This document shows, one piece after another, positions 23,782 through 33,452 of a DNA stretch of 64,000 bases; positions within the stretch are counted from its first letter, which is position 1, and each line of letters opens with the position of its first letter. The notes beneath the pieces were generated by a model, which did no database searches, was not told the origin of the DNA, and saw nothing but the letters and a program-made list of their open reading frames with translations. The position numbers were made by a program, and so were the translations under genes. The DNA comes from Blautia faecicola (GTDB lineage Bacteria > Bacillota > Clostridia > Lachnospirales > Lachnospiraceae): contig NZ_SDKC01000001.1 in the NCBI RefSeq assembly GCF_004123145.1, forward strand, positions 3,525,630 to 3,589,629. Reading direction: 5' to 3'.

Positions 23782-25143
23782 TTATTTTCTATCTAAAATT
23801 TTATTAAACCGACTAAAGAACGTTGAAGTTGTTATTATCGCTGCCAAAATATCACTGATTGGCTCAGCCAAAAATACCGCAAATACTTTATTCTGGATAA
23901 AATGCGGCAGTATAAAAATCAACGGAATCAACAGAATCAATTTTCTTAAGCAGGCAAGTAATAAACTAACTTTTGCCTGGCCCAATGCCATGAAACTCTG
24001 CTGACAAGCAACTTGGAATCCAAGAGAAAAAATACCTGCCATGTAAATTCTTAACGCCCATGCCGTATACGTGATTAATTCTGTATTATTCGAAAAAATA
24101 CCTGCAAACATCTTCGGAAATAGAAGCATAATCAACCAGAAGCATCCCGTAAAAATTGTACAAACTGTAAATTGAGTAAAAAATGCTTTTTTTACTCGAT
24201 CTCTATTTCCTGCACCATAGTTATAGCTCATGATTGGCTGTCCACCCTGACAAATTCCCTGTAATGGTAATGTTGCAAGCTGACTAACACTGGTAATAAT
24301 TGTCATAGCCCCTACTGCGAGATCTCCGCCATATCTTGACAAACTGGAAGTAAAACTGATAGACAAAATACTTTCCGTAGATAACATGACAAATGTAGAT
24401 ATACCAAGAGCAAGGCATGGTAAGATGATTTCTTTTTGCAGTTTAAAGTTTTCTTTTTTAAGATGCAGAATCGTCTTCTTTCCTGACAAGAAACGAAGGA
24501 TCCATATTGCCCCTACAGCCTGACTCAAAACAGTTGCGAGTGCAGCGCCCTTTACTCCAAGATGAAATACGAAGATAAAAATCGGATCAAGAATGATATT
24601 GATTACAGCACCAATCACTGTTGTCATCATGCTGATCTTTGCAAATCCCTGTGTCGTAATAAATGGATTCATTCCCATCACGATCAAAACAAAAATACTT
24701 CCAAGAATATAAATCCTTGCATAATCCACGCCATAAGGAAGTGTCTTATCGCTAGCACCAAACATCGTCAGTAACTGTGGCGCAAAAGTAAAGAATATCA
24801 CCGTCAAAGCTGCGGCCATAAGCATGAGAATTGCAAAACAGTTTCCAAGAATCTTTTCAGCTGTCTTATTATCTTTCTTTCCCATAGAAATCGCTGCACG
24901 CGGTGCACCTCCGGATCCTGCCAGCATGGCGAAGGCATTGATCAGCATGAGAATTGGCGTAAACAATCCAACACCTGTTAATGCTGCGGCACCGACACCT
25001 GGAATATGTCCGATATAAATACGGTCAACAATATTATATAAAAGGTTGATGATTTGAGCCACAACAGCAGGTATTGCAAGCTGGGCCAAAAGACGTGGTA
25101 TTTTTTCTGTTTCCATAGCTTGTACGTTTGACTTACTGTTCAT
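23782..25143 (-). CDS. MATE-family efflux transporter
   Basis: 453 residues with about 12 transmembrane helices in two repeats. N-terminal features: LAQLAIPAVVAQIINLLYNI, VDRIYIGHIPG and GGAPRAAISMGK. In the second half, QGICQGGQPIMSYNYGAGN is a strong MATE marker. It would expel cationic drugs or metabolites by Na+ or H+ antiport. Complete, unlike the MATE relic at 16300-16596. Followed by a terminator; its promoter side is next to a 165-bp palindromic element. Confidence 0.93.
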   Translation of the reverse strand: MNSKSNVQAMETEKIPRLLAQLAIPAVVAQIINLLYNIVDRIYIGHIPGVGAAALTGVGLFTPILMLINAFAMLAGSGGAPRAAISMGKKDNKTAEKILGNCFAILMLMAAALTVIFFTFAPQLLTMFGASDKTLPYGVDYARIYILGSIFVLIVMGMNPFITTQGFAKISMMTTVIGAVINIILDPIFIFVFHLGVKGAALATVLSQAVGAIWILRFLSGKKTILHLKKENFKLQKEIILPCLALGISTFVMLSTESILSISFTSSLSRYGGDLAVGAMTIITSVSQLATLPLQGICQGGQPIMSYNYGAGNRDRVKKAFFTQFTVCTIFTGCFWLIMLLFPKMFAGIFSNNTELITYTAWALRIYMAGIFSLGFQVACQQSFMALGQAKVSLLLACLRKLILLIPLIFILPHFIQNKVFAVFLAEPISDILAAIITTSTFFSRFNKILDRK

Positions 25144-25166
25144 ATCTGTGTTCTCCTAAATATTAT

Positions 25167-25331
25167 CTAGTACAGCGAAAATTAAGTATCTGCTATATTG
25201 ACGTAGGATGATTTCTTCATATGCAAGGCGGAGGAATGAGGCGTAGCGGTGGCTACGACGATTGACGACAACGCAGCAGATGAAAAATCAGACAAGTCAA
25301 TATGGCGGTTACTTAATATTCGCTGTACTAG
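25167..25331. repeat. 165-bp palindromic element, type 1
   Basis: Terminal inverted repeats CTAGTACAGCGAAAATTAAG / CTTAATATTCGCTGTACTAG (one mismatch). A central GGCGTAGCGGTGGCTACG hairpin. No coding. It has the same length and the same central CGTAGC..GGCTACG core as the two elements at 46636 and 56885, though the outer arms differ. Confidence 0.75.
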
Positions 25332-25354
25332 TCATCTCAATATAATCAAATTGC

Positions 25355-25927
25355 TTATGCAGTCTCTCCCCTAAGTGTTCTGGTATTCTTGATAATGTAC
25401 AAAACAACTGATACAACCATCATTATAGCACACAAACCAATTAACAGATCTGACACCATTGGTGTAATGTGGAACCATATAATATGCACAGCCACAGTTC
25501 CATATAATAAAAAGGTTACTATTTTTCCATGCCAGTCTGCACCATGCACTTTTCCTGTTTTTCGTATCACAAGGCATCCACTAACCGCCATATAAAGTTC
25601 CTTAACTGCCATTATAACGATCAACGGGAGCATATGTGGAAAGCGAGTAAACAAGCAAATCAACATTGCTGCCTGTGTCAGCTTATCGGCAACCGGATCG
25701 AGAATCTTTCCTAGATTGCTAATCATATGAAATCTTCTTGCAATATATCCATCAGCGAGATCCGTAAGACCGGATAGCAATAAGATTTCTCCTGCTAACA
25801 AAGGATTTTCCTTTACACAATAACTCCATATAATTACTGGAATCAGACAAAACCGAAAAAAAGAAAGCAAATTGGGTACTGTAATAATTCTATTCAAATT
25901 TTCTTTCTGACTTCCTTCACTCTGCAT
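25355..25927 (-). CDS. CDP-alcohol phosphatidyltransferase (PgsA-like)
   Basis: 190 residues with several membrane helices. The active-site motif DGxxARxxxxxxxxGxxxDxxxD is present as DGYIARRFHMISNLGKILDP then VADK. Such enzymes transfer a phosphatidyl group from CDP-diacylglycerol, most often to glycerol 3-phosphate (PgsA). It overlaps the FUSC gene end by 11 bases and lies in an operon with a two-component system. Given two cardiolipin synthase-like genes nearby, phosphatidylglycerol supply is the likely role; other polar alcohols are possible. Confidence 0.88.
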   Translation of the reverse strand: MQSEGSQKENLNRIITVPNLLSFFRFCLIPVIIWSYCVKENPLLAGEILLLSGLTDLADGYIARRFHMISNLGKILDPVADKLTQAAMLICLFTRFPHMLPLIVIMAVKELYMAVSGCLVIRKTGKVHGADWHGKIVTFLLYGTVAVHIIWFHITPMVSDLLIGLCAIMMVVSVVLYIIKNTRTLRGETA

Positions 25928-26981
25928 GTACGGTCACATCACTTTCCTTTTGTTTCGACATAAACCAATAAAATACAGCACAAAATGCCAATGCAAATAC
26001 AACACCAAAAACATTCTGAATCACTCTAAGACTAACTGCTCCTTTTAATCCATAACTTTCCGCAGCAATTGCGAGAGCGCCAAAGGTATTAAATACAGCC
26101 TGCCAGCCGTATTGCGCTGAAAATCCTACACCAATTCCACCAAGAATTCCTATATAAGCATAGATGGATGATGGAAGCAGAAAATATAATACAGTGAAGC
26201 ATATAACACCTACAATATTTCCGACAATCCTTTTACGGACTCTGTATTGCATGTCTTCCACAAACGGCAAAATTGCTGACATAGCCGCAATACCAGCCCA
26301 CATTGCACGTGGCATATTGCAAAGTTCTGCAATGCAAAGGACAATTGGTACACATATAATCTGGCATAACTGCCATTTTGTTCTCGATGAAGTGATATCA
26401 AATTCCTGGATTAGATCTTTCAAATTTCTTTTAAAAGTTCTATTTTTATGATTTCGATAAAATACAAAACAGGTAAGAACTGCGCCTAAAATCATTCCGG
26501 CCAATCGCATCTGATAGCTTGTTCCTGTAACATCATATCCATATAATAGCAGATAGCCAAGAACCAATGTAGATTGGTTAAACATGAATGGATTATGACA
26601 TCCAAAAAATATCAACACTGCCAGTGCAGCAATATTTAACAGCATTCCCAGTACCGGTGAAAGCTGATTTGCAAGATGCGGACATACGGCCATTATTACA
26701 AAAAACATAGCCAAAAGCATCGTAGATTGTCCAGTGTGGATTCCCAAATCCGCATTTCGAAATACCATAAGACATAATAAAACTACCACACCAACAATAC
26801 TGTTTTCATTTCCAAACAGGATGCTGAAAACAGTAACAAATAAAAAACAAAAAACCATTGTAACAGCTATCTTAATCAGATATACCAGTATATGATACAT
26901 TTTTTCTTTCGTGGTTTCACTCTTTTTCAACAGGTTTTTCGATCCTGCCTGATTTAACTGTAATTCCTGATAAAATGTCAT
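25917..26981 (-). CDS. FUSC-family membrane protein
   Basis: 354 residues, about ten hydrophobic helices in two blocks (residues ~28-150 and ~210-340), joined by a short soluble linker around KNRTFKRNLKDLIQEF. It matches FUSC-type (fusaric acid resistance/aromatic acid exporter-like) proteins. GGGAGG precedes the ATG at 26981. It lies between the sensor kinase and the phosphatidyltransferase and overlaps the latter, so it shares the membrane-stress operon. Substrate unknown. Confidence 0.8.
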   Translation of the reverse strand: MTFYQELQLNQAGSKNLLKKSETTKEKMYHILVYLIKIAVTMVFCFLFVTVFSILFGNENSIVGVVVLLCLMVFRNADLGIHTGQSTMLLAMFFVIMAVCPHLANQLSPVLGMLLNIAALAVLIFFGCHNPFMFNQSTLVLGYLLLYGYDVTGTSYQMRLAGMILGAVLTCFVFYRNHKNRTFKRNLKDLIQEFDITSSRTKWQLCQIICVPIVLCIAELCNMPRAMWAGIAAMSAILPFVEDMQYRVRKRIVGNIVGVICFTVLYFLLPSSIYAYIGILGGIGVGFSAQYGWQAVFNTFGALAIAAESYGLKGAVSLRVIQNVFGVVFALAFCAVFYWFMSKQKESDVTVHAE

Positions 26982-27004
26982 ATAAATCCTCCCATCTTCT
27001 ACTT

Positions 27005-28051
27005 TTATATTATATTCTCATTTGTCTGTATCGGAAGTTCTACAACAAATCTACATCCGCCATATTCCCGGTTTTCTGCTTTGATCGTTCCTCCCGCACT
27101 ATCTACAATCCGCTTTACAAGTGCAAGACCAAGACCGTTTCCTTCTGCCTTATGAGAACCATCTACCTGATAAAACTTGTCGAATATTCTAGTCTTTACA
27201 TCCTCCTCGATTCCTGGTCCTTCATCCTCCACAATGAACTTCACAGAATTCTTTTCCTGTTTCAGAAACATCGTAATTGTTCCCTTTGCCGGACTAAACT
27301 TGATTGCATTATCTAAAAGATTCATCCAGATATGCATAAGAAGTCCTTCATTTCCAGTATATTTGACTTCCTCCAATTCTACCTGGAAGCCAATTTCTTT
27401 TTCTGTCCATTTTGATTCCAAAGAAAGAAATGCCTGACGAATCTGTTCATCCAGTCGATATTTCGTTTTTTTCATTGGTATATTCTGATTCTCCAATTTA
27501 GACAACAACAAAATATTTCCAACCAACCCAGAAAGCCTCTTCGTGTTAAATAAGATTTTTTCTACATATCCCTCTTGCTCCTGCGATAATTCTTCTCCCT
27601 GAAGAAGCATTGTATAACCTTCAATGGCATTGATAGGGGTCTTAAACTCATGAGAAACATTAGATACGAAATCCATCTGCAGCACTTCTGTTGCACGAAG
27701 CTCTTTTGTCATCACGTTGAAACTTTGATAGGATTCACCAACCTCTGCTATACGACTGTTCGTTTCCAAATGCTGTTCAAAATCTCCTTGAGAAACTTCC
27801 TTCATTGCTTTACTGAGTCTGGTAATTGGCTCCAGTAACTTTGCATTAATAAAAGAAGTAATGAGCCCTGCGATCAGTGTATTAAAAATCAAAAGCCAGC
27901 CAAGCACAGGTATACTCCCCGGTAGCTTAAAGAAATGATTTAAAAATGCAAATAATAAAGCAGATATCACTGTTGAAAATACGAGAGACAGCCAGATTGC
28001 ACCAGTCAGACAGGACCGAATCTTCAATCTTTTTTCTTTATTCTGACTCAT
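27005..28051 (-). CDS. HAMP-containing sensor histidine kinase
   Basis: 348 residues: two transmembrane helices (about 14-36 and 46-67) with almost no outer domain, a HAMP linker (LEPITRLSKAMKEVSQGDFE), the phospho-acceptor box SHEFKTPINAIEGY (His), and the ATPase motifs NLLDNAIKF, DEGPGIEE and GNGLGLALVK. The tiny outside loop suggests it senses membrane state, as intramembrane-sensing kinases do. It directly abuts the response regulator gene (shared base 28051). Confidence 0.93.
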   Translation of the reverse strand: MSQNKEKRLKIRSCLTGAIWLSLVFSTVISALLFAFLNHFFKLPGSIPVLGWLLIFNTLIAGLITSFINAKLLEPITRLSKAMKEVSQGDFEQHLETNSRIAEVGESYQSFNVMTKELRATEVLQMDFVSNVSHEFKTPINAIEGYTMLLQGEELSQEQEGYVEKILFNTKRLSGLVGNILLLSKLENQNIPMKKTKYRLDEQIRQAFLSLESKWTEKEIGFQVELEEVKYTGNEGLLMHIWMNLLDNAIKFSPAKGTITMFLKQEKNSVKFIVEDEGPGIEEDVKTRIFDKFYQVDGSHKAEGNGLGLALVKRIVDSAGGTIKAENREYGGCRFVVELPIQTNENII

Positions 28052-28722
28052 TATTTTTTCACCACCTTATATCCAATTCCACGCATGGTTACAATTTCGA
28101 AATTTGGATTATCTTTAAAACGCTCCCTAATTCTTCCTATATGCACCTCTATCGTATGTGGGTCTGCCTCTGTCTCATATCCCCAAACTTCATCCATTAA
28201 CTGCTGTTTTGTAAATGTTCTTCCCGGCGAAGCTGCCAGCTTATATAAAAGCAGAAATTCTTTTTTCGGTAAAACAAGGCTTTCCTTATCCGTTGTAACG
28301 GTCATTGCATCATAATCAAACTCTGTTGAACCAATCACAATTTTATGTTCATTCAGGATCTGTGCACGACGGAGCAATGCGCCTACTCTTAAAACCATTT
28401 CATTCACATTTACCGGTTTTACCATATAATCATCACTTCCAGAAAGAAATCCCTGGCGCATATCATCAAAGTTTCCTTTTGCAGTGATCATAAGTACCGG
28501 TATCTGGTATCCTGCTGAACGAAGTTCCGACACCAGCTCATAACCATCCATAACCGGCATCATGATATCGGAAATAATCAGATCAATATATTCCTTATCC
28601 AATACTTCTAATGCCTGAGCTCCATCCGGTGCACTTTTAACCTGATAACCATTCTTCTCGAGCACTTTCTGAAATAGCTGGCTTAATTCTTTATCATCTT
28701 CTACAATTAATATCTGAAACAC
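28051..28722 (-). CDS. OmpR/PhoB-type response regulator
   Basis: 223 residues. Receiver domain 1-115 with DIMMPVMDGYE (phospho-Asp) and the ITAK switch, then a winged-helix output domain (DEVWGYETEADPHTIEVHIG, RIRERFKDNP). It begins with GTG at 28722 after GGGAGGAAGG. It would pair with the adjacent kinase and likely controls the surrounding lipid and exporter genes. 24 bases downstream of the phospholipase D gene. Confidence 0.93.
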   Translation of the reverse strand: MFQILIVEDDKELSQLFQKVLEKNGYQVKSAPDGAQALEVLDKEYIDLIISDIMMPVMDGYELVSELRSAGYQIPVLMITAKGNFDDMRQGFLSGSDDYMVKPVNVNEMVLRVGALLRRAQILNEHKIVIGSTEFDYDAMTVTTDKESLVLPKKEFLLLYKLAASPGRTFTKQQLMDEVWGYETEADPHTIEVHIGRIRERFKDNPNFEIVTMRGIGYKVVKK

Positions 28723-28746
28723 GTTTTCCTTCCTCCCTGTTATCTA

Positions 28747-30180
28747 TTAAAACAGATATCTTGCCCATCCAAGCAGATGCTGTACCAAAAACACATTTCT
28801 CTGACGTTTTTTTGTTAATTCAATCGGTTTTACATGATACGGATCATGATACGTGCCATCTTCTAATGCCTGTCGGGATACTTTTTCATATTCCATCATT
28901 CCTTCTTCCAACTGTTTATTGATTTCTTTGCTACGTATTACAAGCATCAGTTCCGTATCCAGATACGTACTTCTCATATCCATGTTAAAGGAACCAATCA
29001 CAGATAAATCATCATCAATCAGGATGCTTTTTCCATGGTAAGAATAACCGCCTTCATATTCCCAGATGTCAATTCCTGTATTTAAAATCTTATTTCTATT
29101 TTTTGCATAATCAGCAGACCCGAATGGATTGCCATTATTTGCAACCGAATTTGTCATGATTGAAAAATTTGGAACATTCTCTGCAATCTCCTCCCATGTA
29201 TTGTACATCATATCATTACAGATAATATATGGTGTATGAATCTTTACACGATTCTTCGCACTTTTCATCAATTCTCCCAGCTGATACCAGACTACTGGTT
29301 CCTTGGAACCTGTGTGAATAGGATTTGATACCAATGCAATCTTTTCTGTCTCAAACGTTTCGTCTGTATAATCCGTATCGAAAATCATTCCCTTGTTTTC
29401 ATTAAAATATTGCTGATATCCTTCCTGCAGTTCTAATACTGCCTTCTTTACAGATTTTCTATTTGCAAGTTTCTTATCATTATGAAAATAGCCACTATCT
29501 TCTTGTTCCCATATCGTTTCAAAATAATCTAACAACTGGTTGACTGAATTTTCTTTCCTTGGTTCATCGCAAATAACCAACACATCTCTGTCATAGTTCT
29601 TGTGTCCTGGAAAATCGCCCAGGAAATAATTATATGTATTTCTTCCTCCAAGAATATAGTTTTTACCATCTGCAATCAAATATTTATCATGCATTCTTCC
29701 CATCATTTTCCATGGTTTCAACGGATTGGCCTTATTGTATAATTTGATTTCAACATTCTCATGGGAAGATAATCCATAAAAATACGGATTACCTTCCATA
29801 TCAATCCAACTCTCCATTCCATCTACCAACAAGCGAACATGTACACCTCTGTCTGCCGCATCACGAAGAGCTCCTAAGATCAATTTCCCACTTTCATCGG
29901 ATTTGAATGCAAACGTAGAAAGAATAATTTCCTCTTTTGCATTCTTAATCAATCGCACTCTTTGTAAAAGAGCTTCCGAATTCTTTTCTATGATCACTGC
30001 CCGTTCTGGATTCTCACTGCATTCGTTCCACGACTCATTATGTATTTCTTTTATGGTTTTTTCGGACATTTCTGGCTGTTTTTTATATGCAATGCAGATT
30101 CCAAGTAATTCATAACAAGCCATAAACAGAAGAACTGCCAGTATAGCAAGAAGAATTTTACATATTTTATGCTTTTTCAT
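28747..30180 (-). CDS. membrane-anchored phospholipase D-family protein
   Basis: 477 residues. One N-terminal helix (about 8-30), then two PLD catalytic motifs: RMHDKYLIADGKNYILGGRN and SYHGKSILIDDDLSVIGSFN (HxKx4D each). Cardiolipin-synthase-like topology outside the membrane, with a long insertion before the second motif. First gene of the operon leading to the regulator, kinase, FUSC and PgsA-like genes. Probably a cardiolipin synthase or phosphatidyl transferase; a true phospholipase is the alternative. Confidence 0.85.
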   Translation of the reverse strand: MKKHKICKILLAILAVLLFMACYELLGICIAYKKQPEMSEKTIKEIHNESWNECSENPERAVIIEKNSEALLQRVRLIKNAKEEIILSTFAFKSDESGKLILGALRDAADRGVHVRLLVDGMESWIDMEGNPYFYGLSSHENVEIKLYNKANPLKPWKMMGRMHDKYLIADGKNYILGGRNTYNYFLGDFPGHKNYDRDVLVICDEPRKENSVNQLLDYFETIWEQEDSGYFHNDKKLANRKSVKKAVLELQEGYQQYFNENKGMIFDTDYTDETFETEKIALVSNPIHTGSKEPVVWYQLGELMKSAKNRVKIHTPYIICNDMMYNTWEEIAENVPNFSIMTNSVANNGNPFGSADYAKNRNKILNTGIDIWEYEGGYSYHGKSILIDDDLSVIGSFNMDMRSTYLDTELMLVIRSKEINKQLEEGMMEYEKVSRQALEDGTYHDPYHVKPIELTKKRQRNVFLVQHLLGWARYLF

Positions 30181-30301
30181 TGTATATCACCTAATTCCTT
30201 TTTTCTATGCTTATATAATACAATGTCAATCTCAATTCAACCTCAACAAAATTTATTTTTTTCACCTAAACGGAAATTCTGTACAAATCATTCGATATAA
30301 C

Positions 30302-30360
30302 AAAACGACCTCTCAAAAACAGTCGACTTTTAAATTAACTGTTTTTTGAGAGATCGTTAC
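30302..30360 (-). terminator. long-stem terminator after the Cls gene
   Basis: CGATCTCTCAAAAAACAGT ... ACTGTTTTTGAGAGGTCG-type stem, followed on the minus strand by TTTTGTTA. Ends the transcript of the cardiolipin synthase gene 10 bases downstream of its stop. Confidence 0.8.
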
Positions 30361-30369
30361 ATCAGATTC

Positions 30370-31929
30370 TTATAGCAATCCAGCAAATAATCTCATAAAT
30401 AATTGTCCTAATCGTAAATATGCACTGCGTCCGGTACAATATTGTTCTGTCACATCACGACATTCACCCATGGTTTTTATCAAATCACTCTTTATATCTA
30501 AAACAGACTGACAATCTATCATAAAACATCCATTTTCAAAATGATGGTATAAACTTCGATAATCCAGATTAATTGTTCCACAAGTTGCCATACAGTCATC
30601 CACCACACTCATTTTTGCATGGCAGAAACCAGGAGTCCATTCATAAACACGCACACCATGTTTAACCAATCCATGATAAAAAGAACGAGTGATATTATAA
30701 ATAAATTTTTTGTCTGGAATACCCGGTGTAATAATTCTGACATCCACTCCTCGCTTAGCAGCCAAACATAACGCATGTGTCATTTCGTCTGTTATAATCA
30801 GATATGGAGTCATGAACCAACAGTATTTTTCAGCTTTATTTATCATACTAATATAAACTTCTTCTCCAACCTGTTCATTATCCATAGGACTGTCTGCATA
30901 AGGCTGAATAAACCCCGTTTGCTGCGCCTTGTAATCATAATGAAAAATATATTTACCAAAATCAGGATCATTCGCATCTTTATCACTAACCGCATTCCAC
31001 ATTTCCAAAAATGTCACTGTGAGTGACTGAACAGCATCTCCTTCTAAACGAATACCTGTATCTTTCCATTGTCCATAAGGATGTGTATAATTAAAATATT
31101 CATTTGCGAGGTTGTATCCACCGGTAAACCCAACTTTCCCGTCAATAACCGTTATTTTTCTATGATCACGATTGTTTAAGAACAAATTTAAACCTGGTAC
31201 AAACGGATTGAATACACGGCAATGAATTCCTACGCACTCCATTTTTTTTACAAAATCAGTATTAATAAATCCTATAGAACCCATATCATCATAAAATATG
31301 CGTACTTCCACTCCAACTTTTACTCGTTCTTCCAGAATCTTTTGGATCTTATGCCACGCCTCTGCATCTTCTATAGCATGATACTCCATGAAGATAAACT
31401 TCTGTGCCTTTGCAAGATCTTCAAGCTGGGTCTCTAATCCCTTTACTGCTTCATCGAAATACATCACATCCGTATTCTGATAGATTGGATACTGCGAATT
31501 TCTTTGTATATAACTTGCAATATTTCCTGCCTTCGGAATCGTTTCGTTTATTCTGTTTAAACACTCCTGATTATCGGAAAGCATTGGTAACAATTTGCTA
31601 TCAATTTCTGCATATCGCTCACGCATTTTATGTGTGCCGCCATTCAAACCAATCAATAAATATAGGCCTACACCCATAATTGGGAAAATTAAAATTAATA
31701 TAACCCAAGGCATTTTCATGGAAGATGTCTTATCTGATGCATACAATCCCAAAACTAAAATTCCACTTAAAATCCTTGTAAATAGATTTATGATTTCTGC
31801 ATATTCATTTAAGCGTGTTACAATAGTAATAATAAAAACTACTTCTAGAAGAATGCAGATTATGGAAAAACACAATCGTTTTACTCCGTTTTTTGTTTTC
31901 GCTTTTCCTTCTAAAGTATCTTGTTTCAT
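30370..31929 (-). CDS. cls: cardiolipin synthase
   Basis: 519 residues, the normal length of bacterial Cls. Three N-terminal hydrophobic helices (about 17-40, 48-62, 72-92) precede two PLD motifs, NRDHRKITVIDGKVGFTGGY and CHAKMSVVDDCMATCGTINL. It condenses two phosphatidylglycerols to cardiolipin and glycerol at the membrane. It lies upstream of the second PLD gene and the two-component operon but has its own terminator. The region before it holds broken genes (RelA and bile salt hydrolase relics). Confidence 0.92.
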   Translation of the reverse strand: MKQDTLEGKAKTKNGVKRLCFSIICILLEVVFIITIVTRLNEYAEIINLFTRILSGILVLGLYASDKTSSMKMPWVILILIFPIMGVGLYLLIGLNGGTHKMRERYAEIDSKLLPMLSDNQECLNRINETIPKAGNIASYIQRNSQYPIYQNTDVMYFDEAVKGLETQLEDLAKAQKFIFMEYHAIEDAEAWHKIQKILEERVKVGVEVRIFYDDMGSIGFINTDFVKKMECVGIHCRVFNPFVPGLNLFLNNRDHRKITVIDGKVGFTGGYNLANEYFNYTHPYGQWKDTGIRLEGDAVQSLTVTFLEMWNAVSDKDANDPDFGKYIFHYDYKAQQTGFIQPYADSPMDNEQVGEEVYISMINKAEKYCWFMTPYLIITDEMTHALCLAAKRGVDVRIITPGIPDKKFIYNITRSFYHGLVKHGVRVYEWTPGFCHAKMSVVDDCMATCGTINLDYRSLYHHFENGCFMIDCQSVLDIKSDLIKTMGECRDVTEQYCTGRSAYLRLGQLFMRLFAGLL

Positions 31930-31965
31930 ATATATTCCAACCTTTCTACTCGATCAAATTTCTGC

Positions 31966-32372
31966 TTAAATTTCGTGGAACATACCAATTTTGTCTTTTA
32001 TTCTCTGCATTTCATTATCTGCTTCAATGACAACTCTTGCAGAATGAAGTAATTCTTCACTTATCTCTTCATATCCAGGCATTTCTTCAATGCCTTTTTT
32101 ATAACGAAGCTGATGTTCCAACGTTGCCCAGAAATCCATCCCATTAGTTCGTATTTGAAGTTCTACACGCATAGGTGTTTTACCCTTAGCAAAAAATACA
32201 GGAATCTCAACAATCATGTGATAGCTTCGATAGCCATTTGGTTTGGGATTTTTTATATAATCCTTTACTTCAATAACTTTGATATCATCTTGTTGTGTGA
32301 TCAAATCAGATATCATATAAATATCATCAATAAATGCACAAACTATTCGAACACCTGCTACATCATTTAGAT
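31966..32372 (-). pseudogene. RelA/SpoT-type (p)ppGpp synthetase, C-terminal relic
   Basis: The frame from about 32372 reads KYLNDVAGVRIVCAFIDDIY, then KDYIKNPKPNGYRSYHMIVE and VELQIRTNGMDFWATLEHQL. These are the conserved synthetase segments of small alarmone synthetases (YjbM/YwaC type). The N-terminal half, including the ATP-binding region, is gone. The frame is fused to the 5' end of a bile salt hydrolase gene. A Met at 32316 could start a shorter protein without a complete active site. Confidence 0.75.
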
Positions 32373-32621
32373 ATTTCCGACAAAATTCAGTCCAGCAATC
32401 GCCACTCCTTTTTCATTCATCGCCTCATAATACAACGGATAGTTTTCTGCAACATGAGCCATTCCAATCATTGCATAATGCTTTTTTTATCTCCAATATA
32501 ACGAAAATGAAACGAATAATTACGTGGTGTAATTACAATCTGATCACCATAAGAGAATTCATAATCGAGGGTTCTTCCAAAGTAAAAATCTTTTGATTTA
32601 TAAGTTGCTGCTGTACACATG
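32373..32621 (-). pseudogene. choloylglycine (bile salt) hydrolase, 5' relic with frameshift
   Basis: AGGAGG and the ATG at 32621 are intact: MCTAATYKSKDFYFGRTLDY then EFSYGDQIVITPRNYSFHFR. Cys2 is the nucleophile of the Ntn hydrolase that deconjugates bile salts in the gut. A one-base slip in a run of seven A shifts the frame; in the next frame HYAMIGMAHVAENYPLYYEA then MNEKGVAIAGLNFVG continues. At 32373 it is joined to the RelA relic. Non-functional, but evidence for a gut host. Confidence 0.8.
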
Positions 32622-32783
32622 ATTGTTTATCCTCCTAAATATTTTGAAATATGTCAGTAAATTTTTGTCGAACAATAGTATAGCACAATTCTGTTATTTT
32701 GTTTCAAATTCACTAATAATCGAATTTAAAAAAATGTTTGAATGCCTTCAAAAGATTACACTCAAACACTTTGTAAAATCATA

Positions 32784-32900
32784 TTATTCCGCCATCAGTC
32801 TTTCAAACCAAGTATCCATAGCAAGGATGAACTTGCTTGCTCCCGACCATTCTTGCAGCATCTCATCCAAAGTCTTATGCTTCACATATTTCTGCACATA
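32784..32900 (-). pseudogene. C-terminal fragment of unknown gene
   Basis: The minus strand reads KYVKHKTLDEMLQEWSGASK then FILAMDTWFERLMAE and a stop at 32784-32786, in a frame different from the ParB relic it follows. Family not recognised; fused to ParB at about 32900. The remainder of 32622-32783 shows nothing else. Confidence 0.35.
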
Positions 32901-33231
32901 TCCGCTCTCTATGAAGATTGGAATCCACCATACTTAAAAACGAATCATCTTCACTTAATACCCGGATGATCACTGGTACTTTACGGTATCCAAGTTTCTC
33001 CGCAGCATGTTTTCTTCTGTGACCGGATATGATTTCATAATAGCCATCCGGTACCGGTCTGACGATCAATGGATTTAAGATGCCATACTTCTCAATACTT
33101 TCCTGCAGAAGAAACATTTCCTTATCATCTTTTACCTGAAACGGATGTTCCTTAAAAGGGCGGAGACGTTCAATCTCAATTTCTATGATTCGTTCTTCTT
33201 TTTCTTCTGATTGTCTGTTTGCCTCAATCAT
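32875..33231 (-). pseudogene. ParB-like partition protein, C-terminus lost
   Basis: 118 residues from the ATG at 33231 (AAGGAG 5 bases upstream). ERLRPFKEHPFQVKDDKEM, GILNPLIVRPVPDGYYEIIS and GHRRKHAAEKLGYRKVPV are the ParB N-terminal nuclease/CTPase fold, with box II as GHRRKHA. After SMVDSNLHRER the family sequence breaks into an unrelated fragment, so the helix-turn-helix and dimerisation domains are missing. It was an element-borne ParB, distinct from the chromosomal one at 43060. Confidence 0.75.
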
Positions 33232-33452
33232 CTCGACTCCTTTTCTCCAGGATTCAGGATATAAAAAATGCCTGCCTGGAACTTTTGTTGTAGGTAAAGT
33301 TCCAAACAGACATTGCTGTTTGACCATTAGCTGTAGCTAATAGAATTGTATACTGTTTCAGCTAATTAATGTTTGCAGGTTTCGGAGAGATTGTTTCTTT
33401 TCCCGCCTTTTCTCTGATTTACATCCCCAAATAAGGGGTGACAACAGAGCGG

